NCBI RefSeq assembly: GCF_018332455.1
Contig: NZ_BOPZ01000004.1
Location: forward strand, 62,001 to 126,000
DNA from: Clostridium polyendosporum
GTDB taxonomy: Bacteria > Bacillota > Clostridia > Clostridiales > Clostridiaceae
Length of the DNA stretch: 64,000 bases
Direction of reading: 5' to 3'
Below are positions 28,555 through 37,552 of this stretch, piece by piece. Within the stretch, counting starts at the first letter, position 1. Each line of letters begins with the position of its first letter. The notes beneath the pieces are model-generated. The model did no database searches, had not been told where the DNA came from, and saw only the letters and a program-made list of their open reading frames with translations. Made by a program: the position numbers and the translations under genes.

Positions 28555-29685
28555 TTATATTTTCGTAGAAATATCCTGTTCAATTACAAATACTGCTTTG
28601 ATTCTTATTTTTCCTTCTCCCAATTCCTCAATATTCACAATTTTTTTAATAAATTTACATTGTTTATCAACCTCAAGCATAACGGATTTATAAAGCCCAT
28701 CAATAGCATTCTCTATTTTCTTTTCCCTACTTTCAGTAATTTCCTTAGAAATTATCTCATAGTATGTTGTTTTATTTAGTATTTTATCCCTATTCTCTAT
28801 TTTATCATAGTCTTTAAAACTTTTTGTAGGCTTTTTCAAATAAATTTTCTTTCCCCATAACTCTACATAAATGGCCTCATCCTTATTACCTGTTCTCTCA
28901 CTTATTTTTCCACTAACTTGAAGTTCCATAACTTTTTCATAGAAAGTGTTAGCTAAAACTTTTCCTTCAGGGTTTACGTTATATTCAAAACCTTCCTTTC
29001 CTTCGTAACCATGTACAAGAACTTGTCCTTTCTTCACTATTTCTCCAGGTTTTACTGCTGGAGTCCCAGCAGTAGTATAAATTCTAACTACTTCACCATC
29101 CATCTTTGCTACAACGTTATTTGAATCAACATTTTCTTTTATATTAGGAGGATTTATTTTTTCTTCTACTTTTATTTTAAGGGTTGACCCTTCAATTCTT
29201 GCTCTTATCCACATTATCTCTCCATTGCCATCTTCTAATTTCTTCTCAAGCTCATACACATTTAATTTTGTTTTTTTAATTCCCGGACTAATTCCTAATA
29301 ATTTAAGCTGTTGTCTTACTTCATATGGAGAAACATACTTATTGGTAGTAATCTCTATTCCCCAAATATACATAGAAAGATAAAAAAGCACAGCTAAAAA
29401 TAATATTGCTCCTAATACTAAAGTAGACTTTTTCTTTATCCTTAATAATAGAAATGCTATTCCCTTCCTACCTATAACTGTAATCTTAGCATCTACTCTT
29501 TTTGCAATTTCATTAATTTTTCTATAATCTGATAACAATATATCCATAGTTACTGTGGATATATCTGTCCTCTGAATGTTCTCTGCTTTTATTCCTCTGT
29601 GCCATAGCATATTAATAAATTTTTCAGGTATTAGGGCTTTAACCTCAATTTTAACAGTACCTTTTTTATATTTTTTCAAATCCAT
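28555..29685 (-). CDS. yqfD: Sporulation protein YqfD
   Basis: About 376 residues. A cytosolic N-terminal segment, one membrane helix (about 90-110, LVLGAILFLAVLFYLSMYIWG) and a long outer domain match the YqfD/SpoIV-type family required for efficient sporulation. The ATG at 29685 (MDLKKYKKG) is one base after the yqfC stop and has GAGGGA 10 bases upstream; an earlier ATG at 29703 lacks a good site. Translation is likely coupled to yqfC. Confidence 0.9.
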   Translation of the reverse strand: MDLKKYKKGTVKIEVKALIPEKFINMLWHRGIKAENIQRTDISTVTMDILLSDYRKINEIAKRVDAKITVIGRKGIAFLLLRIKKKSTLVLGAILFLAVLFYLSMYIWGIEITTNKYVSPYEVRQQLKLLGISPGIKKTKLNVYELEKKLEDGNGEIMWIRARIEGSTLKIKVEEKINPPNIKENVDSNNVVAKMDGEVVRIYTTAGTPAVKPGEIVKKGQVLVHGYEGKEGFEYNVNPEGKVLANTFYEKVMELQVSGKISERTGNKDEAIYVELWGKKIYLKKPTKSFKDYDKIENRDKILNKTTYYEIISKEITESREKKIENAIDGLYKSVMLEVDKQCKFIKKIVNIEELGEGKIRIKAVFVIEQDISTKI

Positions 29686-29686
29686 A

Positions 29687-29971
29687 CTATACCAATCCCT
29701 CATATACCACAGATTTAAACTTTCCGCCTATAGTTATGGTATCTCCACCAATAAAAAGAATTTCAAGGCCTACTCCTTTTATAATTATAGCCCCTACCCT
29801 TGAATTTATTTTCATCTCACTGTCCTCAAAAGAAATAATACCCTTATGATTTTCAATTGTGATTTCATTATCCCCTGTAATTATAATCTTGGGAAAATTC
29901 AAAACCACATCTTTTGGTAAATCTAATTTTTCTACAAGCCCTTCTTTTACCTTGTTTATCCTATCCTCCAT
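29687..29971 (-). CDS. yqfC: Sporulation protein YqfC
   Basis: 94 residues, a YabP/YqfC-family beta-sandwich protein expressed during sporulation. Typical parts are LDLPKDVVLNFPKIIITGDNE and IENHKGIISFEDSEM. Paired with yqfD as in Bacillus and Clostridium. Confidence 0.9.
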   Translation of the reverse strand: MEDRINKVKEGLVEKLDLPKDVVLNFPKIIITGDNEITIENHKGIISFEDSEMKINSRVGAIIIKGVGLEILFIGGDTITIGGKFKSVVYEGLV

Positions 29972-30081
29972 AATATCTCTCCTAAAAAATTATTCCATAC
30001 TAGTTTATGAATGCTAATTATTATTAATGCTAATGAGGACTTGGATTTTAGTTTTAAATAAATTTCATAAAATTCTTATTT

Positions 30082-30143
30082 CAATTATGAAGTTGTGTAT
30101 CTATAACTTTAGTTAGATTTCAATTCGTGAAATAACAACAATA
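30082..30143 (+). repeat. Composite family II/family I repeat
   Basis: CAATTATGAAGTTGTGTATC plus TATAA is followed by TTAGATTTCAATTCGTGAAAT and an ACAATAAA tail. This links the two repeat types in one unit. It abuts the yqeY terminator. Confidence 0.6.
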
Positions 30144-30144
30144 A

Positions 30145-30178
30145 AAAAAAAGAACTCACCTTTGTGAGTTCTTTTTTA
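30145..30178. terminator. yqeY terminator
   Basis: AAGAACTCAC/GTGAGTTCTT stem (30150-30159 with 30164-30173) with A and T runs on both sides; it overlaps the yqeY stop. Confidence 0.9.
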
Positions 30179-30622
30179 TTTATCTAAATATTCTTTAACC
30201 ATTTGACTTACAAGCTTGCCATCAGCTCTTCCTACAATTCTAGGTCTAACTGCTGACATAACTTTTCCAATGTCTTTAGTGCTATTTGCACCCACTTCGA
30301 TAGCTGCTTGTTTGATAAATTCTAGGATCTCTTCTTCACTTAACTGCTGAGGAAGGTAACTTAACAAAATCTCTATTTCAGCTTTTGCCTTATCAACAAG
30401 ATCTTGTCTATTTCCCTTTTCGAAATCAAGCATAGCTTCTCTTCTTTGCTTAACTTCTCTAGATAGAATTTCTATGACCTGTTCATCCTCAAGCTGTACT
30501 CCATCTGTTTTTTCAACTAAAAGAATCGCAGACTTTGCAGTACTTATTGTTCCGGCCTTAAACTTGTCCTTGGCCTTTAAAGCTTGCTTCCAGTCTTCTT
30601 GAAGTCTTTCTTTTATTGGCAT
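30176..30622 (-). CDS. GatB/YqeY domain protein
   Basis: 148 residues. The family shares the tRNA-contacting tail domain of GatB. Landmarks are LQEDWKQALKAKDK, LSREVKQRREAMLDFEKG, ILLSYLPQQLSEEEI and GKVMSAVRPRIVGRADG. Its role alone is unknown. It follows rpsU, as is usual in Firmicutes. Confidence 0.93.
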   Translation of the reverse strand: MPIKERLQEDWKQALKAKDKFKAGTISTAKSAILLVEKTDGVQLEDEQVIEILSREVKQRREAMLDFEKGNRQDLVDKAKAEIEILLSYLPQQLSEEEILEFIKQAAIEVGANSTKDIGKVMSAVRPRIVGRADGKLVSQMVKEYLDK

Positions 30623-30648
30623 TATTCAACCTTCTTCCAAAGAAATTC

Positions 30649-30825
30649 TTACTTAAACTTTCTCTTTCTAGCAGCTTCTGACTTCTTCTTTCTCTTTACG
30701 CTTGGTTTTTCATAGTGTTCTCTTTTTCTTACTTCTGAAAGAACACCAGCTCTAGCACATTGTCTCTTAAATCTTCTAAGTGCTTGATCTAATGATTCAT
30801 TTTCTCTTACTCTGATTTCTGACAT
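30649..30825 (-). CDS. rpsU: 30S ribosomal protein S21
   Basis: 58 residues, easily missed because of its size. It begins [20 protein letters not shown] and ends in a basic tail (EAARKRKFK), both standard for bS21. GGAGGGAAA precedes the ATG. It is first in the rpsU-yqeY transcript behind a strong promoter. Confidence 0.97.
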   Translation of the reverse strand: MSEIRVRENESLDQALRRFKRQCARAGVLSEVRKREHYEKPSVKRKKKSEAARKRKFK

Positions 30826-30900
30826 TCCTTTTCCCTCCCTCCGCTAGCTATATTACTGTTTTGAATATATCACAGCTATGGGCTTAACAACACACGCTAT

Positions 30901-30930
30901 ATTATACAATATAGCATTTTATACTGTCAA
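30901..30930 (-). promoter_or_regulatory. rpsU-yqeY promoter
   Basis: Perfect TTGACA (30925-30930, minus) and perfect TATAAT (30901-30906) with an 18-base spacer. The GCTATATT/AATATAGC inverted repeat overlaps the -10. Confidence 0.85.
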
Positions 30931-30958
30931 GAATTTAACTGTTATTTTTTAATGAGTT

Positions 30959-31303
30959 TTAACCTGGTGGCCATTGAAGTTCCCTTCCACCTAATACGTG
31001 GAAATGCAAATGATTTACAGTCTGACCTCCATCATTCCCACAGTTGTTTACTATTCGATATCCACCTTGTGAAATATTTAATTCCTCTACTATTTTATTA
31101 ATCACTTGAAAAATATGTGCTATAACTTTTGAGTTTTCTTGAGTAATATAATTAGCACTTTCTATATGTTCTTTCGGAATAACAAGTACATGAACAGGAG
31201 CCGCAGGACTTATATCATGAAATGCTATGACTTTATCATCTTCATAAATCTTCTTTGATGGAATTTCCCCTTTAATGATTTTACAAAAAATACAGTTTTC
31301 CAC
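30959..31303 (-). CDS. HIT-family nucleotide hydrolase (HinT-like)
   Basis: 114 residues, Hint-type purine nucleoside phosphoramidase fold. CIFCKIIKGEIPS at the N-terminus and the triad motif VNHLHFHVLGG near the C-terminus are diagnostic. It ends just before the rpsU promoter and begins 85 bases after mtaB. Confidence 0.95.
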   Translation of the reverse strand: MENCIFCKIIKGEIPSKKIYEDDKVIAFHDISPAAPVHVLVIPKEHIESANYITQENSKVIAHIFQVINKIVEELNISQGGYRIVNNCGNDGGQTVNHLHFHVLGGRELQWPPG

Positions 31304-31363
31304 ATTCTCACCTCCTTTTAAGATTATAATCCTATTTATAAATTTAATTTAATGACTTTATTT

Positions 31364-31380
31364 ATAGATAAACAACTTTA
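31364..31380 (-). repeat. Isolated family II end motif
   Basis: ATAGATAAACAACTTTA is the inverse of the TAAAGTTGTTTATCTAT motif found at the ends of the family II hairpins. No second arm is evident. Confidence 0.35.
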
Positions 31381-31387
31381 TCTTTAG

Positions 31388-32695
31388 TTACGTTATGATT
31401 TTTCCAACAGCATAATCCTCTTCTGCTGACACCAAACTAACCTTTAATATTTTTCCTATAACAGAATTACAATCAAAAGATGCAATAACTCTCATATAAT
31501 TTGAGGTATATCCTTCATAATGTCCTGGTTGAGTTGAAACCTCCTGTTCAAATAGAACATCCATCTCTCTATCTATATTTTTTTCAATAAACTCTTTTTC
31601 ATTCTTTTTATTAAGGGCTATCAGCAGTTTGCTTCTTTCCTCTTTCTTAATTCCATCTACCTGATTTTCCATTGTAGCTGCCTTTGTACCTTTTCTTGGA
31701 CTGTATTTAAATACATGCATTTTTGAAAGCTTAATCTTTTTTAGAAAATCATAAGTTTTTTCAAATTCTTCATCATTTTCTCCTGGGAAACCAACAATTA
31801 CATCTGTAGTAATAGATACATCCTCTATATTATTCCTTAAAATATTAACTATATTTTCGTAATCTTCAGAGGTATATTTTCTATTCATTCTCTTTAGAGT
31901 TTCATCACAACCACTTTGGAGAGATAAATGATAATGTGGACAAAGTTTCTTAAGTTTTGTAATTCTCTTAACCACATCTTCTGTAAAGAAAGTTGGATCT
32001 ATGGAACCTATTCTAACTCTTTCTATACCATCAATCTCTTCAATCATTTCAAGAAGATCAACTAAGGTTACCTTTTCTTCTAGATCAACACCATAAGATG
32101 CAGTATGTATACCTGAAAGTATTATTTCCTTAAAATTATGAGATGCAAGCTTCTTTACTTCTTCTATGACCTTTGCTGGTTCTTTTGAACATACAGCACC
32201 TCTTGCATATGGAATCAAACAGTACGAACAGAAACTGTTACAACCATCCTGTATTTTTAAGAAGGCTCTTGTTTTATCCTGGTATTCTTCAATATTCAAG
32301 TCCTCAAACTGGTTATTTTTTAGAACTGGAGCCACTTGTATCTGCTTCTTTCCTTCATCTCTTGATTTATGTACCCAATAAACAATCTCACCCTTATTCC
32401 TTGTTCCAAGTACTACATCTACTCCTTCTATCTCCCCAACTTCCGTTGGAGCAATCTGTGAGTAACATCCAACCACAGCGATTATAGCTTCAGCATTTAA
32501 CCTTCTTGCCCTTCCTACAATCTGCCTTGATTTCTTATCTCCCATATTTGTTACTGTACATGTATTTATAACATAAACGTCAGATGCCTGATCAAAATCT
32601 ACAACATCATATCCTTCTCTTATAAACTTCTCAGCCATTGCCTCTGATTCGTATTGATTAACTCTGCACCCTAACGTAGCAAATGCAACCTTCAT
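31388..32695 (-). CDS. mtaB: tRNA t6A37 methylthiotransferase MtaB
   Basis: Radical-SAM enzyme converting t6A to ms2t6A at tRNA position 37. 435 residues. The N-terminal MTTase domain has TLGCRVNQYESE, VINTCTVTN and VVGCYSQ Cys ligands. The radical-SAM centre is CNSFCSYCLIPYARG. A C-terminal TRAM domain binds RNA. Its ATG overlaps the rsmE stop by one base, so the two are coupled. Confidence 0.95.
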   Translation of the reverse strand: MKVAFATLGCRVNQYESEAMAEKFIREGYDVVDFDQASDVYVINTCTVTNMGDKKSRQIVGRARRLNAEAIIAVVGCYSQIAPTEVGEIEGVDVVLGTRNKGEIVYWVHKSRDEGKKQIQVAPVLKNNQFEDLNIEEYQDKTRAFLKIQDGCNSFCSYCLIPYARGAVCSKEPAKVIEEVKKLASHNFKEIILSGIHTASYGVDLEEKVTLVDLLEMIEEIDGIERVRIGSIDPTFFTEDVVKRITKLKKLCPHYHLSLQSGCDETLKRMNRKYTSEDYENIVNILRNNIEDVSITTDVIVGFPGENDEEFEKTYDFLKKIKLSKMHVFKYSPRKGTKAATMENQVDGIKKEERSKLLIALNKKNEKEFIEKNIDREMDVLFEQEVSTQPGHYEGYTSNYMRVIASFDCNSVIGKILKVSLVSAEEDYAVGKIIT

Positions 32696-33444
32696 TAAAA
32701 CTTTCCTCCTATATCTCCTAACTCATACTGAAGTAAGGAAGCACAAACAAAGCCTGCTGTCTCTGTTCTTAAAATTCTAGGCCCTAATGTTACAATATAA
32801 GCTCCTTTACTTCTTAGTTCCTCAATTTCTTCTTCTTCAAATCCGCCTTCTGGGCCAACAATAATAGCAGCCTTTTTAATCTTAGAAGAATTAACCTGAC
32901 TAACCATATTACGTATACCATATCCTTCTGCATTTTCATATGGCACCACTACAAGATCCATTTCCATTAGAACTTCCATCATTTCTTTAAACTCTACTGG
33001 CTCTTTAACCTCTGGAATTAAGGTTCTCTTACATTGTTTGCAAGCCTCAAGTGCAATTCTTTGAAGTCTATCCAACTTTTTAAATTCTCCTTTTAATTTT
33101 ACGTCCACTCTTGAAGTTATAGTTGGAATTATTTCCTTAATACCAAGTTCAGTACCTTTCTGAACTATCAAATCCATCTTTGCTGACTTTGGAAGTCCTT
33201 GAAAAAGATAAATCTCTAAAGGGCTTTCATTATTTATTTCTAGCTTCTGTAAAAGCTTTATATTTACCTGTTGTTTATTTACTTCCTCAATCTCACCAAG
33301 GTACTCTGTCCCCTGTAGGTTATTTACAATTACTTTTTCACCAATTTCTATTCTTAACACTTTATATATATGTTTAACATCATCTCCAACAATTGTTGCG
33401 TGAGTGTCACTAAACAAATCTGATGGTGTGAAAAACTTATACAT
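32695..33444 (-). CDS. rsmE: 16S rRNA (uracil(1498)-N3)-methyltransferase RsmE
   Basis: 249 residues, SPOUT-class enzyme. An N-terminal PUA-like domain precedes KGTELGIKEIIPTITSR, ALEACKQCKRT, VGPEGGFEEEEIEEL and the knot residues LGPRILRTETAGF. It lies between prmA and mtaB, the standard order downstream of dnaJ in Firmicutes. Confidence 0.95.
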   Translation of the reverse strand: MYKFFTPSDLFSDTHATIVGDDVKHIYKVLRIEIGEKVIVNNLQGTEYLGEIEEVNKQQVNIKLLQKLEINNESPLEIYLFQGLPKSAKMDLIVQKGTELGIKEIIPTITSRVDVKLKGEFKKLDRLQRIALEACKQCKRTLIPEVKEPVEFKEMMEVLMEMDLVVVPYENAEGYGIRNMVSQVNSSKIKKAAIIVGPEGGFEEEEIEELRSKGAYIVTLGPRILRTETAGFVCASLLQYELGDIGGKF

Positions 33445-33542
33445 TTTTTACTCTCCTCATATATGTACTTATATCTTTAACAAAAAATACATCTCAGATA
33501 TGCATTAAAAAGCTTTCTTTTTGAACAATAAATTAACTTTTA

Positions 33543-34484
33543 TTAGCTAAGCTTTGCCACTATGCAGTTCCATTCTCCGTCCATATTTACTTCTACAACC
33601 TCAAATCCACTTCCTTGAAGCTTATCTATAACCATTTGTCTTCTATCATGAATTATACCAGACGTTATAAATAATCCTTCTTTATTTAAAACCTTCTTAA
33701 CATCATCTGTTAATATACATATAATTTCTGCAATAATATTAGCAACAACTATATCAGCCTTACCGTTAACTACATCTAATAAGTTTCCTTCTAATATTTC
33801 TATATTATCTAACTTGTTAAATTCTACATTTTCTTTTGCTGAATCCACTGCTACTGGATCTAGGTCAACACCAACTACGTGTTTAGCTCCAAGCTTTGAT
33901 GCAACTATAGCAAGTATTCCTGAGCCAGTACCTATGTCAAATACTGTTGTATCTGCCTTTACATACTTTTCTAAAGCTTCAACACACATTCTAGTAGTCT
34001 CATGGTTTCCTGTACCAAAAGCCATTCCTGGATCTAATTCAACTACTAATTCTTCATCACTTTCTACGTAAGCTTCCCAGATCGGCTTTATAACTATTCT
34101 GTTTCCCACTTTTGTTGGCTTATAGTATTTTTTCCAATTATTTGCCCAATCTTCTTCATGCATTTCAGTTCTAACAACCTTACCCTCACCAACATTTATT
34201 CCAATATCTTTAAGTTCCTTTATCTTTTCTTCAACATAATTTATAACTTCATCAATATTATCTTCCTTTGAGAAATACGCCTTAACTACTGCAGCATTTC
34301 CTTTATGTTCAAGAATATTTATATCTGCAAAATCCCACGTAAGTGGTCCTTGTTCTCTCCCTAAAATATCATTTGGATCTTCTATTGCAACACCTTTGCA
34401 ATCTAAAGCGTAAAAAATTCCTGAAATAGGTTCTAGGGCCTCACTTTTTGTTACTACCTTTACCTCTATCCAAGTACCATTCAT
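33543..34484 (-). CDS. prmA: Ribosomal protein L11 methyltransferase PrmA
   Basis: 313 residues. The N-terminal L11-recognition domain is followed by the SAM fold: LDPGMAFGTGNHETTRMC, VFDIGTGSGILAI, GVDLDPVAV and VVANIIAEI. In B. subtilis this gene directly follows dnaJ; here the hydrogenase island intervenes and prmA has its own promoter. Confidence 0.96.
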   Translation of the reverse strand: MNGTWIEVKVVTKSEALEPISGIFYALDCKGVAIEDPNDILGREQGPLTWDFADINILEHKGNAAVVKAYFSKEDNIDEVINYVEEKIKELKDIGINVGEGKVVRTEMHEEDWANNWKKYYKPTKVGNRIVIKPIWEAYVESDEELVVELDPGMAFGTGNHETTRMCVEALEKYVKADTTVFDIGTGSGILAIVASKLGAKHVVGVDLDPVAVDSAKENVEFNKLDNIEILEGNLLDVVNGKADIVVANIIAEIICILTDDVKKVLNKEGLFITSGIIHDRRQMVIDKLQGSGFEVVEVNMDGEWNCIVAKLS

Positions 34485-34524
34485 GTATAATCAATCCTCT
34501 CTTTCCTACTTTGACTAATATTAT

Positions 34525-34553
34525 ATTTTACACTTATAAACTTTTTATGTCTA
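34525..34553 (-). promoter_or_regulatory. prmA promoter
   Basis: TAGACA (34548-34553, minus), a 17-base spacer and TAAAAT (34525-34530), about 40 bases before the prmA ATG. Confidence 0.65.
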
Positions 34554-34724
34554 CCGTTTTAAATTGCTAAATCTCAAGTCCTAAGTAATAAAATTTTTTC
34601 CATGATATCATTTGTACAAAAGTCAACCATATTACTAAAGTTATGTTTTTCTCTGTATCAGCATATATTTTAGAAAAGAACTATCTTCATCATTATTCTT
34701 AAAATCTTTAAGAGAGGTGATATT

Positions 34725-34922
34725 GTGAATTGCTATGATGCAATGAAAAGAATTCTAGAAATTGATGTTAGAATGCAAGAACTCGGAGACTTATTGAGCA
34801 ATGCTAAGGATAGTGCTGAAAAAATGAAATATGAAGATATGATTGATGCACTAGAGATAGAATTTTTGAAGCTTAGGAATGCCTTAAAACATACTGAAAT
34901 AAATATAAACTTTGCAAAATAA
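34725..34922 (+). CDS. Small helical protein of unknown function
   Basis: 65 residues from a GTG with AGAGGTG 5 bases upstream. The product is highly helical and charged (EIDVRMQELGDLLSNAKDSA, ALEIEFLKLRNALKH), with heptad-like leucines that suggest a short coiled coil. No family is recognised. It is a plus-strand gene between two leftward operons, followed by two family I repeats and a terminator. The good ribosome site supports it as real. Confidence 0.62.
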   Translation: MNCYDAMKRILEIDVRMQELGDLLSNAKDSAEKMKYEDMIDALEIEFLKLRNALKHTEININFAK

Positions 34923-34960
34923 TTTAATAAAAATGAAATTAAATATACATTAAAAGTATT

Positions 34961-35070
34961 GAATTTAGTCAGATTTCACTTTGTAAAATCGTAATAAATA
35001 AAGCTGAACAAGCATCGAATCTACTCAATTTTAGCTAGATTCTACTTTGTGAAATGAGAGTAAATAAATC
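34961..35070 (+). repeat. Two tandem family I repeats
   Basis: Copy 1 (34961-35002) reads TTTAGTCAGATTTCACTTTG then TAAAATCG and an AATAAATAAA tail. Copy 2 (35013-35070) reads CATCGAATCTACTCAATTTT then AGCTAGATTCTACTTTGTG, AAATGAGAGTAAATAAA. They abut the terminator at 35072. Confidence 0.7.
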
Positions 35071-35071
35071 A

Positions 35072-35104
35072 AAAGAGAGTGTTGATGAAACTCACTCTCT
35101 TTTT
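35072..35104. terminator. Bidirectional terminator, left edge of hydrogenase island
   Basis: AAAAGAGAGTG/CACTCTCTTTT perfect 11-bp stem with an 11-base loop and flanking A/T runs. It serves hypE on the left-going strand and the small gene at 34725. Confidence 0.92.
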
Positions 35105-35174
35105 TATATCATTACTCTTATTTAGTTTTAAATTGAGTTAATAAAGATGCAATGTTTTTACAATTCACTTCAAT

Positions 35175-36182
35175 TTAACATATCCTTGGAAGTTGTATTC
35201 CCGACGGCATGTCCACAATCCTTTTTCCACCTATTATTGTTTTTAGGTAAACCTTATGTGCTTCTGATTCTACAACCTTTCCAATTATAGCCGCTTCTGA
35301 TCCAAGAGGATGTTTTTTCATTTGTGTTATTACCTGTTCTGCATATTCTCTAGGTACGAAACAACATATTTTACCCTCATTAGCTATATATAATGGGTCA
35401 AGACCTAACAGTTCACAGACACCTTTTACTTCCTCTCTTACAGGAATAGAACTTTCTTCTAGTTCTATAGAAACGCCACTACTATCCGCAATTTCATTTA
35501 AAACTGCTGCGACTCCCCCCCTTGTAGCATCCCTAAGCACATGAATATGAGGACATACTTCTAATATAGAATCTACAAGTGAATTTAAGGCAGCACAATC
35601 ACTTAGCAACTCACCATCTATACCTATACCATTTCTCTCACACATAATAACTGCACCATGATCACCTAAAGTACCATTAACTATTACTACATCATCAACT
35701 TTAGCATTATCTACCTTTATATGTGTATTCTCATATATGGTTCCTATACCAGAAGTATTGATAAATACTCCATCTACTCCACCTTTTTCAACTACCTTTG
35801 TATCACCTGCTACAATTTTTACTCCTGCCTCTTTTGCAGCAGTAGCCATTGACTTTACAATAGACTCAAGCTTTTCAATTGAAAATCCTTCTTCTATTAT
35901 AAAAGCACTTGATAAATAAAGAGGTTTGGCACCACTCACTGCTAAATCATTTACTGTGCCATATACAGCAAGTTTTCCTATATCTCCACCTTTAAAAAAT
36001 ATAGGATTAACTACAAATGAATCTGTAGTAAAAGCAATCTTATTACTACTTAACATAAGTTGTGCAGAATCATTCATTTCACTTATAATTTCATTATCAA
36101 AATATCTTATAAATAAATCACTAATTAAATTATTTGTCTGCTTTCCCCCACTGCCGTGACTTAATAATATTTTTTCTTCCAT
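35175..36182 (-). CDS. hypE: Hydrogenase maturation protein HypE
   Basis: Dehydrates a carbamoylated C-terminal cysteine to thiocyanate, the donor of CN ligands for the NiFe centre. 335 residues with the AIR-synthase-like fold. LSHGSGGKQTNNLI, VAGDTKVVEKGGVDGVFINT and VLRDATRGGVAAVLNEIA are visible, and the chain ends exactly in the required PRIC tail. It is the last gene of the island, 44 bases after hypD. Confidence 0.97.
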   Translation of the reverse strand: MEEKILLSHGSGGKQTNNLISDLFIRYFDNEIISEMNDSAQLMLSSNKIAFTTDSFVVNPIFFKGGDIGKLAVYGTVNDLAVSGAKPLYLSSAFIIEEGFSIEKLESIVKSMATAAKEAGVKIVAGDTKVVEKGGVDGVFINTSGIGTIYENTHIKVDNAKVDDVVIVNGTLGDHGAVIMCERNGIGIDGELLSDCAALNSLVDSILEVCPHIHVLRDATRGGVAAVLNEIADSSGVSIELEESSIPVREEVKGVCELLGLDPLYIANEGKICCFVPREYAEQVITQMKKHPLGSEAAIIGKVVESEAHKVYLKTIIGGKRIVDMPSGIQLPRIC

Positions 36183-36226
36183 ACTTACCTCCTAGACACA
36201 ATTTATATGTTAAGGCATATCTTTAT

Positions 36227-37309
36227 TTAACCATTATATTTATAATAAGCCGCACATGTACCTTCAGAAGATACCATACAGGAACCTACAGGATTATCTG
36301 GCGTACATATCTTTTTAAAAAGAGGACATTCTAATGGAGTTATTTTTCCCTTTAATATATCACCACATTTACACCCTGGACTACCATCATAATCCTCATA
36401 TACTATGTTAAAGTGTTTTATAGCATCAAAATCTTCATATTCTTTATTTAATATATACCCACTTTTGGGTATATTACCTATACCTCTCCACCTGCAATCA
36501 GTTATTTCAAAAGCATTATTTAAATATTCCATGGCATTAGAATTTCCTTCGTGTTTTACTATTCTTTTATATTCATTTACTATCCTATAATCTTTGTTAG
36601 AGATCATTTTAACTAAAGAAATTAATCCTTTAAGTACATCTATCGGCTCAAAACCTGTTATTACCCCTGGAATATTATATTTTTCTCCTAAAAATTCATA
36701 CGGTTTTTCACCTATAATTGCACTTACATGTCCCGGAAGCAAAAAACCATCTATCCCCAATTCCTTATCTTCTACAAGAGCACCCATTGCAGGAGGAACT
36801 ATTTTATGCGCTGTTAAAAAAAATAAATTTCTTACATTATTTTTCTTAGCTTCCATAGCAGTTACTGCAGTCATTGGTGCTGTTGTTTCAAACCCAACAG
36901 AAAGAAACACAACTTTTTTTAAAGGATTATTCTGTGCAAGTAGCATAGCATCCATAGGTGAATATACTATCCTTATATCCGCGCCCTCTGCCTTCCTCTT
37001 TAATAAAGATGTTTTCTTACCCGGCACTTTCATCATGTCTCCAAAGGTTGCAATAATAACATCTTTAGCTAAAGTTAATTCCAAAGCTTTATCTATGTAA
37101 CTTTGAGGAGTAACACAAACTGGACATCCTGGTCCTGAAATAAGCCTTATATTATTAGGCAGTATATCCCTTATTCCATATCTAAATATAGACATAGTAT
37201 GGGTACCGCATACTTCCATAATGTTGATTTTTTCATCTGAAATATTTTGGAGTTCTTTTACAAGACTTTTAGCATAAATTTCATCTCTAAATTCATCAAC
37301 AAACTTCAT
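36227..37309 (-). CDS. hypD: Hydrogenase maturation protein HypD
   Basis: Iron-sulfur scaffold that, with HypC, carries Fe(CN)2CO. 360 residues. Conserved elements are MEVCGTHTM, SGPGCPVCVTP, VGFETTAP, LPGHVSAIIGE and the C-terminal cysteines in SPGCKCGDILKG. It overlaps hypC by 14 bases. Confidence 0.97.
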   Translation of the reverse strand: MKFVDEFRDEIYAKSLVKELQNISDEKINIMEVCGTHTMSIFRYGIRDILPNNIRLISGPGCPVCVTPQSYIDKALELTLAKDVIIATFGDMMKVPGKKTSLLKRKAEGADIRIVYSPMDAMLLAQNNPLKKVVFLSVGFETTAPMTAVTAMEAKKNNVRNLFFLTAHKIVPPAMGALVEDKELGIDGFLLPGHVSAIIGEKPYEFLGEKYNIPGVITGFEPIDVLKGLISLVKMISNKDYRIVNEYKRIVKHEGNSNAMEYLNNAFEITDCRWRGIGNIPKSGYILNKEYEDFDAIKHFNIVYEDYDGSPGCKCGDILKGKITPLECPLFKKICTPDNPVGSCMVSSEGTCAAYYKYNG

Positions 37310-37520
37310 CCTCTGCTAGCTCCTTTAATAAATCTAATGTTATCATTGCCTCTGCTTCGTCTACAACTTGGATAGCACATCCAGCATGGACAAGAACATA
37401 TTCTCCTATTTTTACATCAGGTACAAGATGCATGAAAACTTCACGCTTCATATTCCCTACTTCCACAACTCCTTTATGATCGACTATACTTAAAACCTTT
37501 CCTGGAACTGCTAAACACAT
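37296..37520 (-). CDS. hypC: Hydrogenase assembly chaperone HypC
   Basis: 74 residues. The essential N-terminal MCLAVPGKV supplies Cys2 for iron-centre transfer to the large subunit. The OB-like body continues YVLVHAGCAIQVVDEAEA. It overlaps hypD and follows tatC by 32 bases. Confidence 0.96.
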   Translation of the reverse strand: MCLAVPGKVLSIVDHKGVVEVGNMKREVFMHLVPDVKIGEYVLVHAGCAIQVVDEAEAMITLDLLKELAEDEVC

Positions 37521-37552
37521 ACTACGACCTCCAGTATTAAATTTTCTAAAAC

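Noticed and set aside
30900-30920. GCTATATT/AATATAGC hairpin as a terminator of the HIT gene
   Set aside because: It overlaps a perfect -10 of the rpsU promoter and lacks a T run, so it is explained as promoter sequence.
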